A stretch of 19,690 bases of DNA, taken from an uncultured Clostridia bacterium. Lineage in GTDB: Bacteria; Bacillota; Clostridia; Oscillospirales; CAG-272. Both the position numbers and the translations under genes were made by a program. The stretch spans positions 1 to 19,690 of the forward strand of contig CAJGCF010000027.1 of assembly GCA_904501865.1 (NCBI GenBank). Direction: 5' to 3'. A model generated the notes under the pieces. The model was not told the origin of the DNA. It made no database searches and saw only the letters and a list, made by a program, of their open reading frames with translations. How positions within the stretch are numbered: the first letter of the stretch is position 1; the number at the start of each line of letters is the position of its first letter. Positions 13,543 through 19,690 of this stretch are shown here, piece after piece.

Positions 13543-14460
13543 TTACTGTTTTATTCCTTTGCGCCACGCGAGACCACCTTGCCATTCGCCCTGCTTTACA
13601 CCTGCAAGTCCCACGTCGGAGTAGTAGGGAGAGAGCTCAAAGTGCCACTCGTTTTCGCGCTGTTCCTCGCAGAGCTCACTGCCGCAAAGAGAGATTGAGC
13701 TACGCAGAGCTTGAGCTATATCCGCAAGCTCGAAGCCTGCTTTAAAATCAAAGGCTATACGTATGTCTCTGTACCCTTGGAGCACGCTCATATGCAGACG
13801 TCTGTCGGGGGAGAGGCTTCTCGCGCTCATACCGAGGACCGTCAGACAAGCAGCGAATGATTCTCCGCAAAAAACTCTACCTGCTTCCTTGATAGAGGAT
13901 ATATCCCCGTCGCGTATAATATCACCTTCAAGAGATACGTCCAAAAAGGAGCACAAGTCCATCGCTGCATCAAGCAGCAGATGAGGAGCACACGCAGAGG
14001 TTTGACAAGCCACGCGATGCAGCCCCGAAAGACTTGCGAACATAAGAGAAACGTATGAGTAGACCTCGGGGTCTGTATCTCCCTTTTTGCGCGAGGCGAG
14101 GGAGATTATAGCAGGGGAGAGGTGAAGCTCGCCCATAAAGCAAGTGCGTAAGACCGCCGCCACGTCACGCACGGGGAGGTCAAAGATCACCGCGAGGCAC
14201 AGAGAGGTCGAGCCCGAGAAAAATCTTATGAAAAGAGCCACCTTCTGTTCACGCTCGCCCGAGACTATTGCTATCGGTGAATTGCCAAACAGAGAAAACC
14301 TTGAGTAAAGAAAATCAAGCTCGCTTTTGGGTATTTCCAGTTTGTCTGATATAACGCCCTCGGGAGCGACACCGCAGGACCTCGCTCTTGCGGCTATTAT
14401 TTTGCCAAAGCTATTGTTTGACAAAGAAAACACGTAAGAATCATCTCTTATAAGCCGCAC
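13543..14460 (-). CDS. Unrecognised 305-residue cytoplasmic protein
   Basis: Begins at GTG 14460, with AGGGGGA a few bases upstream and a perfect consensus promoter. I recognise no domain. The protein has no signal peptide or membrane segment, is rich in cysteines (about nine), and reads as an alpha/beta globular protein (IAIVSGEREQKVALFIRFF, then SLCLAVIFDLPVRDVAAVL). The stretch RDIRIAFDFKAGFELADIAQ resembles the start of a histidine-kinase-like C-terminal region, but no ATP-binding motif is visible. It lies 52 bases before rbfA on the same strand and probably shares its transcript. A link to ribosome maturation or signalling is only suggested by position. Confidence 0.75.
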   Translation of the reverse strand: MRLIRDDSYVFSLSNNSFGKIIAARARSCGVAPEGVISDKLEIPKSELDFLYSRFSLFGNSPIAIVSGEREQKVALFIRFFSGSTSLCLAVIFDLPVRDVAAVLRTCFMGELHLSPAIISLASRKKGDTDPEVYSYVSLMFASLSGLHRVACQTSACAPHLLLDAAMDLCSFLDVSLEGDIIRDGDISSIKEAGRVFCGESFAACLTVLGMSARSLSPDRRLHMSVLQGYRDIRIAFDFKAGFELADIAQALRSSISLCGSELCEEQRENEWHFELSPYYSDVGLAGVKQGEWQGGLAWRKGIKQ

Positions 14461-14488
14461 TGCTGTTCCCCCTTATATCTCTCCTCTC

Positions 14489-14517
14489 ATTATAGAAGAT
14501 TTTTCCTTTTTTGTCAA
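14489..14517 (-). promoter_or_regulatory. Consensus sigma-A promoter for the rbfA-nrnA transcript
   Basis: On the minus strand, TTGACA (14512-14517), exactly 17 bases, TATAAT (14489-14494): both hexamers and the spacing are perfect. The leader to the GTG at 14460 is only about 22 bases. Confidence 0.92.
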
Positions 14518-14531
14518 GAGGGAGAGCGCAT

Positions 14532-15170
14532 TTAGGAGGGGTTCAGCTCAGACAGGTAGCTCTCTTGTCTGTGAGCGTCAACGGAGGAGTATTTTCCCGC
14601 CTCTCCTATCTCGATAAGCGTGCCAACGTGCTTGTAGCCTAAAATAGTGGGAGGCAGGTGGGTGACCAAGTCGTCGATATTCCTGACGACGAAAAAGTTG
14701 TGCCAGAGCGCAGGAGCACCTGTCACTCTCCCTCTCATCACGCGCGGACAACCGAAGCCAAAGCCGAAAATTCTATCCTTTATATCCTGACGCATATTCA
14801 TCACGTATTCGTGACAAAGTGCGGCAAGCGCGGCTCCGTGACTGTATCCGACTATGACTATCTCGCGAAACGCGGGGTTCAGGATAGCGTCGGACACGTA
14901 GGGAATAACGCTCTGCCACACGCGAAAAAAGCCCTCGTGGCAATTAAAGCGCAAGTCCCCCGTGCCGCCCTCCGTATAGTTGAAGGAGAGGTTATTTATC
15001 CAATCCGTCGTGCCGTTGCTGTGCTCGAAGAATATGTACAGGCGTTTGCCGTCTGTCTCAAGAGCAAAGCTTGCATCGTTCTCAACACTCATGTATTGTG
15101 CCGAAAGGCACGCGGAAAAGAGCTCAAACAGTATTTTCCTCGTCAGGTCGTCTATGTATTGCCGTTTCAT
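14532..15170 (-). CDS. Class 3 lipase-like alpha/beta hydrolase
   Basis: A 212-residue protein with the fungal-type (class 3) lipase plan: nucleophile elbow IVIVGYSHGAALAAL (S110), then FGFGCPRV, acid NIDDLVTHLPP (D166 or D167) and H200 in VDAHRQE. It has no signal peptide, so the substrate would be an intracellular lipid or ester. GGAGGTGA lies directly upstream of ATG 15170, which rules out the longer frame from 15251. It ends just upstream of the promoter for the next minus-strand gene. A mild imperfect palindrome precedes it. Cytoplasmic class 3 lipases of this size are common in Clostridia but mostly uncharacterised. Confidence 0.85.
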   Translation of the reverse strand: MKRQYIDDLTRKILFELFSACLSAQYMSVENDASFALETDGKRLYIFFEHSNGTTDWINNLSFNYTEGGTGDLRFNCHEGFFRVWQSVIPYVSDAILNPAFREIVIVGYSHGAALAALCHEYVMNMRQDIKDRIFGFGFGCPRVMRGRVTGAPALWHNFFVVRNIDDLVTHLPPTILGYKHVGTLIEIGEAGKYSSVDAHRQESYLSELNPS

Positions 15171-15194
15171 ACGGTCACCTCCCATATAGCTATC

Positions 15195-15219
15195 GATACT
15201 ACTTATAATATGAAGTATC
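15195..15219. repeat. 25-bp imperfect palindrome upstream of the lipase gene
   Basis: GATACT and AGTATC arms bracket an AT-rich core that is itself mostly symmetric; 10 of 12 pairs match. It includes a TATTATAAG string that could be the lipase -10 region, although I found no good -35 box. Possible operator. Confidence 0.35.
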
Positions 15220-15336
15220 TTGTCGTTTTGTGTCGGGGATACTTTGCGCAAGGATCTGCTTTTTGTGCATCTTGCATAAACTTGATTTTGGTTTTTTGTT
15301 CAATTAGCAGAAAATGCTTTTGAGGGCCAAAAAATG

Positions 15337-15365
15337 TTGACTATTGTATTCATATCGGGTAGAAT
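15337..15365 (+). promoter_or_regulatory. Promoter of an orphan short transcript
   Basis: TTGACT (15337-15342), 17 bases, TAGAAT (15360-15365). No gene of normal size lies downstream on this strand before the terminator at 15484. Confidence 0.7.
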
Positions 15366-15387
15366 TAAATGTATTTCAAAGGTTACT

Positions 15388-15450
15388 ATGGCAGAGGTCA
15401 TAGCAGGTCCCGAGGCTGATCAGCCTGAAGGAACTCAGCTCGAGACTTGA
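15388..15450 (+). CDS. Putative 20-codon micro-ORF or structured small RNA
   Basis: The transcript expected from the promoter at 15337 would begin near 15372 and end near 15512, about 140 bases. It opens with AAAGG five bases before ATG 15388 and encodes MAEVIAGPEADQPEGTQLET, acidic and without hydrophobic segments. Within the ORF lies a perfect 14-bp palindrome, AGGCTGATCAGCCT (15413-15426). AACTCA/TGAGTT and TTGAGTTTT/AAAACTCGA pairings are also possible, so the same stretch could act as a folded RNA. I recognise neither a known peptide nor a known ncRNA family (not convincingly SRP, 6S or a riboswitch). Its neighbours on both sides are transcribed from the other strand. Confidence 0.4.
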   Translation: MAEVIAGPEADQPEGTQLET

Positions 15451-15483
15451 GTTTTGAGGCACGGTTAAATAATTTTAAAACTC

Positions 15484-15512
15484 GAGAGCACGACGAAAGT
15501 CGGGCTCTCTTT
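15484..15512 (+). terminator. Terminator of the orphan short transcript
   Basis: GAGAGC-A-CGAC, GAAA tetraloop, GTCG-G-GCTCTC, then TTT. Ten paired bases plus one internal mismatch, with a short T-run. Confidence 0.7.
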
Positions 15513-15517
15513 GATAC

Positions 15518-15547
15518 AAAAAGCTCCGCAGAGTAATCTGCGGAGCT
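15518..15547 (-). terminator. Intrinsic terminator of the LRR lipoprotein gene
   Basis: AGCTCCGCAGA (15522-15532), loop, TCTGCGGAGCT (15537-15547), a perfect 11-bp stem. On the minus strand it is followed by TTTTTGT. Confidence 0.9.
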
Positions 15548-15578
15548 ATCTTTATTAATTTCAAAAAATTATTTGAGC

Positions 15579-16394
15579 TTACTCGGCGTCGGAAGCGACC
15601 TCGGCGGTTTCTTCCATATCTGTCATCTCACTTATGTACTCGGCGGCATAAGAGCCCTCGGGAGCGTGTATGTAGTTTTTATTGATGCCTGAGAACGCGA
15701 ACTCACCTATCTCCTCAATAGATGCGGAGAGCTTGAGCGCACCCTCTGAATTGAGAGCGGTACAATCTGCGAACGCGAGGCTTCCAATGCTCTTGAGCGT
15801 GGAGGGAGCCGTGATAGCCGTCAACGCTTCGCAATCACCGAACGCCTGGATTCCTATGGATTCAAGTCCCTCTGGGAGCGTGATGGCTTCAAGAGCCACG
15901 CAGTCGTTGAACGCGAAGTCTCCGATAGATTCAAGCTCTGTTCCGAGGAATACTACCGATTTCAGCGATGTACAGCCATGGAACGCGTAATCTCCGATAG
16001 ATGTAACGGATGCGGGAATGACAATAGTCTCAAGACTCGTACAAGCCGCGAATGCCCAATCGTCTATTGTAACGAGGGAATCGGGGAGAGTTATAGCGGT
16101 CATTGCCGCGCACTGATAGAAGGCTTGCTTGCCGATAGATACGACGTCACGCTCGGATATAACAGCGGGAACTGTGACCGCGTGAGTTGTGTAAGCACCT
16201 ACGTAATCGGTAATGATAGCCGTCTCACCTACACCATCAGCAAAGGAAAGAGTGCCTGTTTCTGTTTTATGAGTATAGCTGGGAGCTATATAATCGTTGA
16301 TAGCATTGTCAGTCTCCTCCTCGCCGCCGTTCGAGCAGGCTACAAGAGACATAACAAGGACTGCCGCAAGCATTACAAGTGCAATTTTTTTCAT
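15579..16394 (-). CDS. BspA-like leucine-rich-repeat lipoprotein
   Basis: A 271-residue lipoprotein. The signal peptide MKKIALVMLAAVLVMSLVAC ends in lipobox LVAC, with C20 as the lipidated residue, so the protein should be anchored outside the membrane. A short Glu/Asp linker is followed by about six LRR_5 repeats of 23 residues with the consensus IGxxAFxxCxxLxxIxLPxSLxx (for example SIGDYAFHGCTSLKSVVFLG). These are TpLRR/BspA-type repeats used for surface contact with host, matrix or other cells. GGAGG lies 7 bases before ATG 16394, so the longer frame to 16433 is rejected. It has a perfect consensus promoter, suggesting high expression, and its own terminator. Confidence 0.94.
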   Translation of the reverse strand: MKKIALVMLAAVLVMSLVACSNGGEEETDNAINDYIAPSYTHKTETGTLSFADGVGETAIITDYVGAYTTHAVTVPAVISERDVVSIGKQAFYQCAAMTAITLPDSLVTIDDWAFAACTSLETIVIPASVTSIGDYAFHGCTSLKSVVFLGTELESIGDFAFNDCVALEAITLPEGLESIGIQAFGDCEALTAITAPSTLKSIGSLAFADCTALNSEGALKLSASIEEIGEFAFSGINKNYIHAPEGSYAAEYISEMTDMEETAEVASDAE

Positions 16395-16437
16395 CAGAAA
16401 ACCTCCAAGTAGGGAATGCCATTTTTCACACATAAAA

Positions 16438-16466
16438 ATTATACCTCAAATTTGTATAATTGTCAA
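16438..16466 (-). promoter_or_regulatory. Consensus promoter of the LRR lipoprotein gene
   Basis: On the minus strand, TTGACA (16461-16466), 17 bases, TATAAT (16438-16443). The leader is about 40 bases. Confidence 0.9.
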
Positions 16467-16580
16467 TAGTTTTATCTCACTTTGCCTAAGCAGTTTGTAA
16501 ATATTTTTACTCTTTTTATTCACAAATCGCCGTCCGAGTGCCCGCAAAACGCTCAAAACGGTAAAATTACCCTGCGACTC

Positions 16581-16618
16581 TTGTATTTTGGAGTGAAATG
16601 TGTTATAATCATTATAAC
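16581..16618 (+). promoter_or_regulatory. Promoter of the YifB gene with palindrome over the -10 box
   Basis: TTGTAT (16581-16586), 17 bases, TATAAT (16604-16609). The -10 box is the left arm of GTTATAATCATTATAAC (16602-16618), a perfect palindrome around one central C. This placement would let a dimeric repressor block open-complex formation; it may also simply be AT-rich symmetry. Confidence 0.65.
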
Positions 16619-16644
16619 ATTTAAAACAACACTTGGAGAGAGTT

Positions 16645-18192
16645 ATGTTATCGACAATATACAGTGCGGGCATATTCGGAATAGACGGTTATATAGTCAC
16701 GGTGGAGGCCGACGCCCAGCCCAGATTGCCTAATTTTGAGCTTGTGGGCTTGCCTGACCTTGCGGTCAAGGAGGCAAAGGAGAGGGTAAGAACGGCTTGC
16801 ATAAATAGCGGATATCGCTTTCCTGAGCTTGCGTTTATGGTCAACCTCGCGCCTGCGGACAGAAAAAAGGAGGGCTCGGCCTACGACGTCTCGATATTGC
16901 TAGGCATTATGAAATGCGCGGGGATAGTTCGCTCGGATATCGACGTGTCGGACAAGTGCTTTGTGGGTGAGCTGTCGCTCTCCGGCGTACTTCGCGGTAT
17001 TCGCGGAGTGCTCTCTATGTGCGTGGCGGCGAGAGACGCGGGCTTTAGTGAGTTTTACGCACCGGTTGAAAACGCCCGTGAGGCCGCCGCGGTCGAGGGA
17101 ATAACTGTATATCCCGTCAATGATATGAGGCAGCTCGTCTCTCACCTTAACGGCTCGGAGCGTATAGAGCCCGTAAGCTACGACAGAGATGGATTTTCCG
17201 CTCTTTCGGCAGATTACGGAATAGATTTTTCCGATGTTAAGGGTCAGGCGCAGGCAAAGCGCGCTATGGAGATAGCCGCGACGGGAGGACATAATATTTT
17301 GCTCATAGGCCCTCCCGGAACGGGAAAATCTATGCTTGCGAAAAGACTTCCCACTATACTCCCGCCCCTGAGCTTCGCGGAGGCGATAGAGACCACCAAG
17401 GTGCATTCCGTGTCGGGTAGTCTGCCTGACGGAGTGTCGCTTCTGTCTGTGCGCCCTTTCCGCTCGCCTCATCATACGATGAGTGCGGTGAGCCTTGTGG
17501 GCGGCGGAGTAAATCCCGCACCGGGAGAGGTATCCCTTGCCAACAACGGAGTTCTGTTTCTTGACGAACTTCCCGAGTTTCCAAAGCAGGTGACGGACGC
17601 GCTCCGTCAGCCTCTTGAGGACAGACGGGTGACTATAACCCGCGCGAGCGGACGTGTGACCTTTCCCTGTAGCTTCATGCTTGTGGGAGCTATGAATCCG
17701 TGCCGTTGCGGATATTTCGGACACCCCACGAGGAAATGCACCTGTAAGCCTATTGATGTGAAAAGATACGTCTCAAGGATAAGCGGTCCTATGCTTGACC
17801 GAATAGACATACAGATAGAGCTTCCGTCACTCACGTATTCCGAGCTTTCAAGCAACGAGGGGTCGGAGGAGAGAAGCGCCGACGTTCGTCGCCGAGTTAT
17901 CGCGGCACGCGAGTTCGCTCGAGCGAGAATGAGCGGAGACACATATATTAATAATGCATCACTCGACTCTGCGGGCATACGCAAATACTGCAAGGCAGAC
18001 GAGGACGCTATGGAGCTTCTTCGCGTGGCATACGATTCTATGGGCTTGTCGGCGAGAGGCTATGACCGTATTATGCGTGTGGCGAGGACCATCGCTGACC
18101 TTGCCGAGAGTGACATCATCCGAGCCGAGCATATCGCGGAGGCTATACAGTTCCGCAGTCTTGACCGCAAGTATTGGGGAATTGAGGAATAA
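16645..18192 (+). CDS. YifB/ComM-type Mg-chelatase-like AAA+ ATPase
   Basis: A 515-residue ATPase. The N-terminal ~180 residues form the ChlI/Lon-S5-like domain (MLSTIYSAGIFGIDGYIVTV, then NFELVGLPDLAVKEAKERVR, then VNLAPADRKKEGSAYDVSIL). The AAA+ core has Walker A IGPPGTGKSM (about 221-230) and Walker B GVLFLDELPEF (about 301-311). The family cysteine cluster PCRCGYFGHPTRKCTC is near 350-365, and the C-terminal lid region GLSARGYDRIMRVARTIADL is present. In Gram-negative bacteria the ComM homologue is a helicase that drives branch migration during natural transformation; the clostridial role is less clear. GGAGAG lies 4 bases before ATG 16645. The metal transporter gene follows after 33 bases. 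Confidence 0.95.
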   Translation: MLSTIYSAGIFGIDGYIVTVEADAQPRLPNFELVGLPDLAVKEAKERVRTACINSGYRFPELAFMVNLAPADRKKEGSAYDVSILLGIMKCAGIVRSDIDVSDKCFVGELSLSGVLRGIRGVLSMCVAARDAGFSEFYAPVENAREAAAVEGITVYPVNDMRQLVSHLNGSERIEPVSYDRDGFSALSADYGIDFSDVKGQAQAKRAMEIAATGGHNILLIGPPGTGKSMLAKRLPTILPPLSFAEAIETTKVHSVSGSLPDGVSLLSVRPFRSPHHTMSAVSLVGGGVNPAPGEVSLANNGVLFLDELPEFPKQVTDALRQPLEDRRVTITRASGRVTFPCSFMLVGAMNPCRCGYFGHPTRKCTCKPIDVKRYVSRISGPMLDRIDIQIELPSLTYSELSSNEGSEERSADVRRRVIAAREFARARMSGDTYINNASLDSAGIRKYCKADEDAMELLRVAYDSMGLSARGYDRIMRVARTIADLAESDIIRAEHIAEAIQFRSLDRKYWGIEE

Positions 18193-18225
18193 GCATAAAA
18201 TTTTATTGATTTTGGAAGGCGACAA

Positions 18226-19389
18226 ATGACAGAGCTTTTGTGCAGAATATTTATAAAGAACAGAGATAAAGTAAAGGATGCCTCGGTGCGTCGCGCGTAC
18301 GGAACGCTCGGAAGCGTAGTGGGCATCATACTCAATATATTACTTGCGGCAGGGAAATATCTGACGGGAGCAATATTCGGCGCGATATCGCTTCAGGCTG
18401 ACGGAATAAACAATCTCTCTGACGCGGGCTCACAGATAATCTCTCTTATAAGCTTCAAGATAGCGGCAAAGCCCGCGGACAGAGAGCACCCCTTCGGTCA
18501 TGCGAGAATAGAATACGTAGCCTCAATGATAGTCTCATTCTTGGTGCTCCATATAGGACTTGACCTGCTGGTGGAGGCGTTTGGGAAGATAATCTCTCCC
18601 AAGAGCAGCACCGAGTTCTCCTGGATAATGATAATAGTGCTCGGAATATCTGTTGCGGTCAAGATGTGGCTATGTCTTTTCAATCGCAAGCTTGCCAAAA
18701 AGATAGACTCGCCTACTATGAAGGCAACGGCGGCAGACAGCCTTTCTGACGCGGCGGCAACCGCGGCGGTGCTTGTGGCTATGCTCGTGCTCAATTTCAC
18801 CGGCTTTGACGCCGACGGATATATGGGAGTTATCGTTGCGGGCATTATTCTGTTCGCGGGAATAAAGATACTCAACGAGACCAAGAATTCCATTCTCGGA
18901 GAAAGTCCCGACCCCGAGGTCGTAAACGACGTCAAGCGTATCGTGGGAGAATTTCCCGATGCGCTCGGCATACACGATATGGTGGTACACAACTACGGAC
19001 CGGGAATGACCATAGTTACGCTTCATATTGAGGTGGATGGCTCGAAAAACATATTTGATTCCCACGATATGATAGACCTTATCGAGCGCAGGCTCAACAC
19101 CGAGCTCTCAATACAGGCAAATATACACATGGACCCCATAGTCACAGACGATGCCGAGATAAATGAGAAAAAAGAGCTTGTCCGCGGCATAGTAAAGGAA
19201 ATAGATAGCCGTATGGATATTCACGATTTTAGATTCGTGCGCGGCATAACGCATACCAACCTCATATTTGATATAAGTACGCCCTTTGAGCTCAAAATGA
19301 GCGACGACGCAATAAAAAAAGAGGTGGCGCGCAGAGTGTCAAAGCACGACGAGTCATATTTCACCGTTGTCACTGTAGATAGGGGATAG
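18226..19389 (+). CDS. Cation diffusion facilitator exporter, probably Mn2+ type
   Basis: A 387-residue CDF protein with about six membrane helices in residues 25-215 and a cytoplasmic C-terminal domain (VVHNYGPGMTIVTLHIEVDG). The transport site in helix 2 is ADGINNLSDAG (N62 and D66), and in helix 5 ADSLSDAA (D171 and D175). An N/D-D-D set is what is reported for MntE-like manganese exporters, whereas Zn exporters usually carry His at one of these sites. The tail is extended by about 90 residues beyond the usual CDF length, with a second dimerisation-like segment (DAEINEKKELVRGIVKEIDS onward). GGAAGG lies 6 bases before ATG 18226. It probably shares the YifB transcript. Confidence 0.93.
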   Translation: MTELLCRIFIKNRDKVKDASVRRAYGTLGSVVGIILNILLAAGKYLTGAIFGAISLQADGINNLSDAGSQIISLISFKIAAKPADREHPFGHARIEYVASMIVSFLVLHIGLDLLVEAFGKIISPKSSTEFSWIMIIVLGISVAVKMWLCLFNRKLAKKIDSPTMKATAADSLSDAAATAAVLVAMLVLNFTGFDADGYMGVIVAGIILFAGIKILNETKNSILGESPDPEVVNDVKRIVGEFPDALGIHDMVVHNYGPGMTIVTLHIEVDGSKNIFDSHDMIDLIERRLNTELSIQANIHMDPIVTDDAEINEKKELVRGIVKEIDSRMDIHDFRFVRGITHTNLIFDISTPFELKMSDDAIKKEVARRVSKHDESYFTVVTVDRG

Positions 19390-19484
19390 ATCCAACGTTT
19401 TGAATATGAATTCCGAAAAACTTGCAAATTTTGCGATATTTTGATATAAAAATGGCATTTTTATGAAAGTTTACAATTTGTTAA

Positions 19485-19513
19485 TTGCAAATTTAACCGA
19501 GTTAAGATATAAT
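19485..19513 (+). promoter_or_regulatory. Promoter of the gene at the window end
   Basis: TTGCAA (19485-19490), 17 bases, TATAAT (19508-19513). Upstream, ATAAAAATG-G-CATTTTTAT (19446-19464) is a perfect AT-rich palindrome. No convincing terminator is seen between the CDF stop and this promoter. Confidence 0.7.
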
Positions 19514-19568
19514 ATTGATATTATTTGAACAGATATGACCTTTTACAGCACAGAACGGAGTGATATAT

Positions 19569-19690
19569 ATGCAGCTGTATTCAAAAAATCACACAAGTGA
19601 TCACGATGAGGAGATAGAGCGCGAGTTTCAATCTATGCTTGACGATGCGAGGAGCGCTTACGTAATTCCCAAGCAGGCGTTTGATAATTA
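19569..19690 (+). CDS. Start of an unidentified gene, cut by the window end
   Basis: GGAG (19557-19560) lies 8 bases before ATG 19569. Forty codons are visible, beginning MQLYSKNHTSDHDEEIEREF. The segment is acidic and hydrophilic, with no signal peptide. Its own promoter makes it a real gene, but the visible part is too short to assign a family. Confidence 0.7.
   Translation, partial: MQLYSKNHTSDHDEEIEREFQSMLDDARSAYVIPKQAFDN

Noticed and set aside
15372..15512. Signal recognition particle RNA or 6S RNA
   Set aside because: A CAGGTCC / GAAGGAA resemblance to SRP domain IV was noticed, but the loop geometry does not fit and the 14-bp palindrome interrupts it. No 6S bubble is evident.
15579..16394. 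Tandem DNA repeats in the LRR lipoprotein gene as a repeat array
   Set aside because: They are the diverged codons of 23-residue protein repeats, not CRISPR or satellite DNA.
16900..17724. 274-residue minus-strand open frame inside the YifB gene
   Set aside because: Antisense shadow, rich in Arg/His/Ser with no motifs; the plus-strand gene has complete AAA+ motifs.

Overview
The window looks like chromosome of an anaerobic Clostridia-type member of the Bacillota, probably from a gut community. This rests on rubredoxin genes of clostridial type, a BspA-like leucine-rich-repeat lipoprotein, strong GGAGG-type ribosome binding sites, near-consensus sigma-A promoters, AT-rich intergenic regions and intrinsic terminators. 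I cannot name a genus. I see no tRNA, rRNA, CRISPR array, phage or intact insertion sequence.

Layout. (1) 1-2.2 kb: an Lrp/AsnC regulator is divergent from a class I/II aminotransferase, each with its own sigma-A promoter. (2) 2.2-2.8 kb: scar-like segment with a promoter, the N-terminus of an exported protein, and a rubredoxin reading frame with no start codon, closed by a terminator. (3) 2.9-10.2 kb: a metabolic island. An AraC regulator is divergent from a six-hairpin glycosidase, and the two promoters overlap. Then come a type I dehydroquinase-like protein with altered active site, a Gfo/Idh/MocA oxidoreductase, an atypical SDR, a metallo-beta-lactamase-fold hydrolase and a PIG3-like enone/quinone reductase. 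The last three are translationally packed. (4) 10.2-10.7 kb: a frameshifted ferritin tail and a second rubredoxin whose expected ATG reads ATC. (5) 10.8-11.9 kb: a GNAT acetyltransferase divergent from a small XRE regulator, with inverted repeats between them. (6) 11.9-14.5 kb (minus strand): an unrecognised 305-residue protein, rbfA and nrnA behind a perfect consensus promoter, followed by the C-terminal tail of a lost secreted protein. (7) 14.5-16.5 kb: a cytoplasmic class 3 lipase, an orphan short transcription unit with a 20-codon ORF, and an LRR lipoprotein. (8) 16.6 kb to end: a YifB/ComM-type AAA ATPase, a CDF metal exporter with an Mn-type N/D-D-D site, and the start of another gene.

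How it fits together. The island at 3.9-10.2 kb has the enzyme types needed to oxidise a sugar or cyclitol, eliminate a beta substituent through a Schiff base, reduce the resulting enone and hydrolyse a lactone or ester. No transporter or signal peptide is present, so the substrate must be imported by something encoded elsewhere. This is the best candidate for an undescribed pathway; its chemistry is inferred from families only. The island lies between two direct rubredoxin copies and near several gene fragments, which suggests it came in, or was rearranged, by recombination in this accessory spot.
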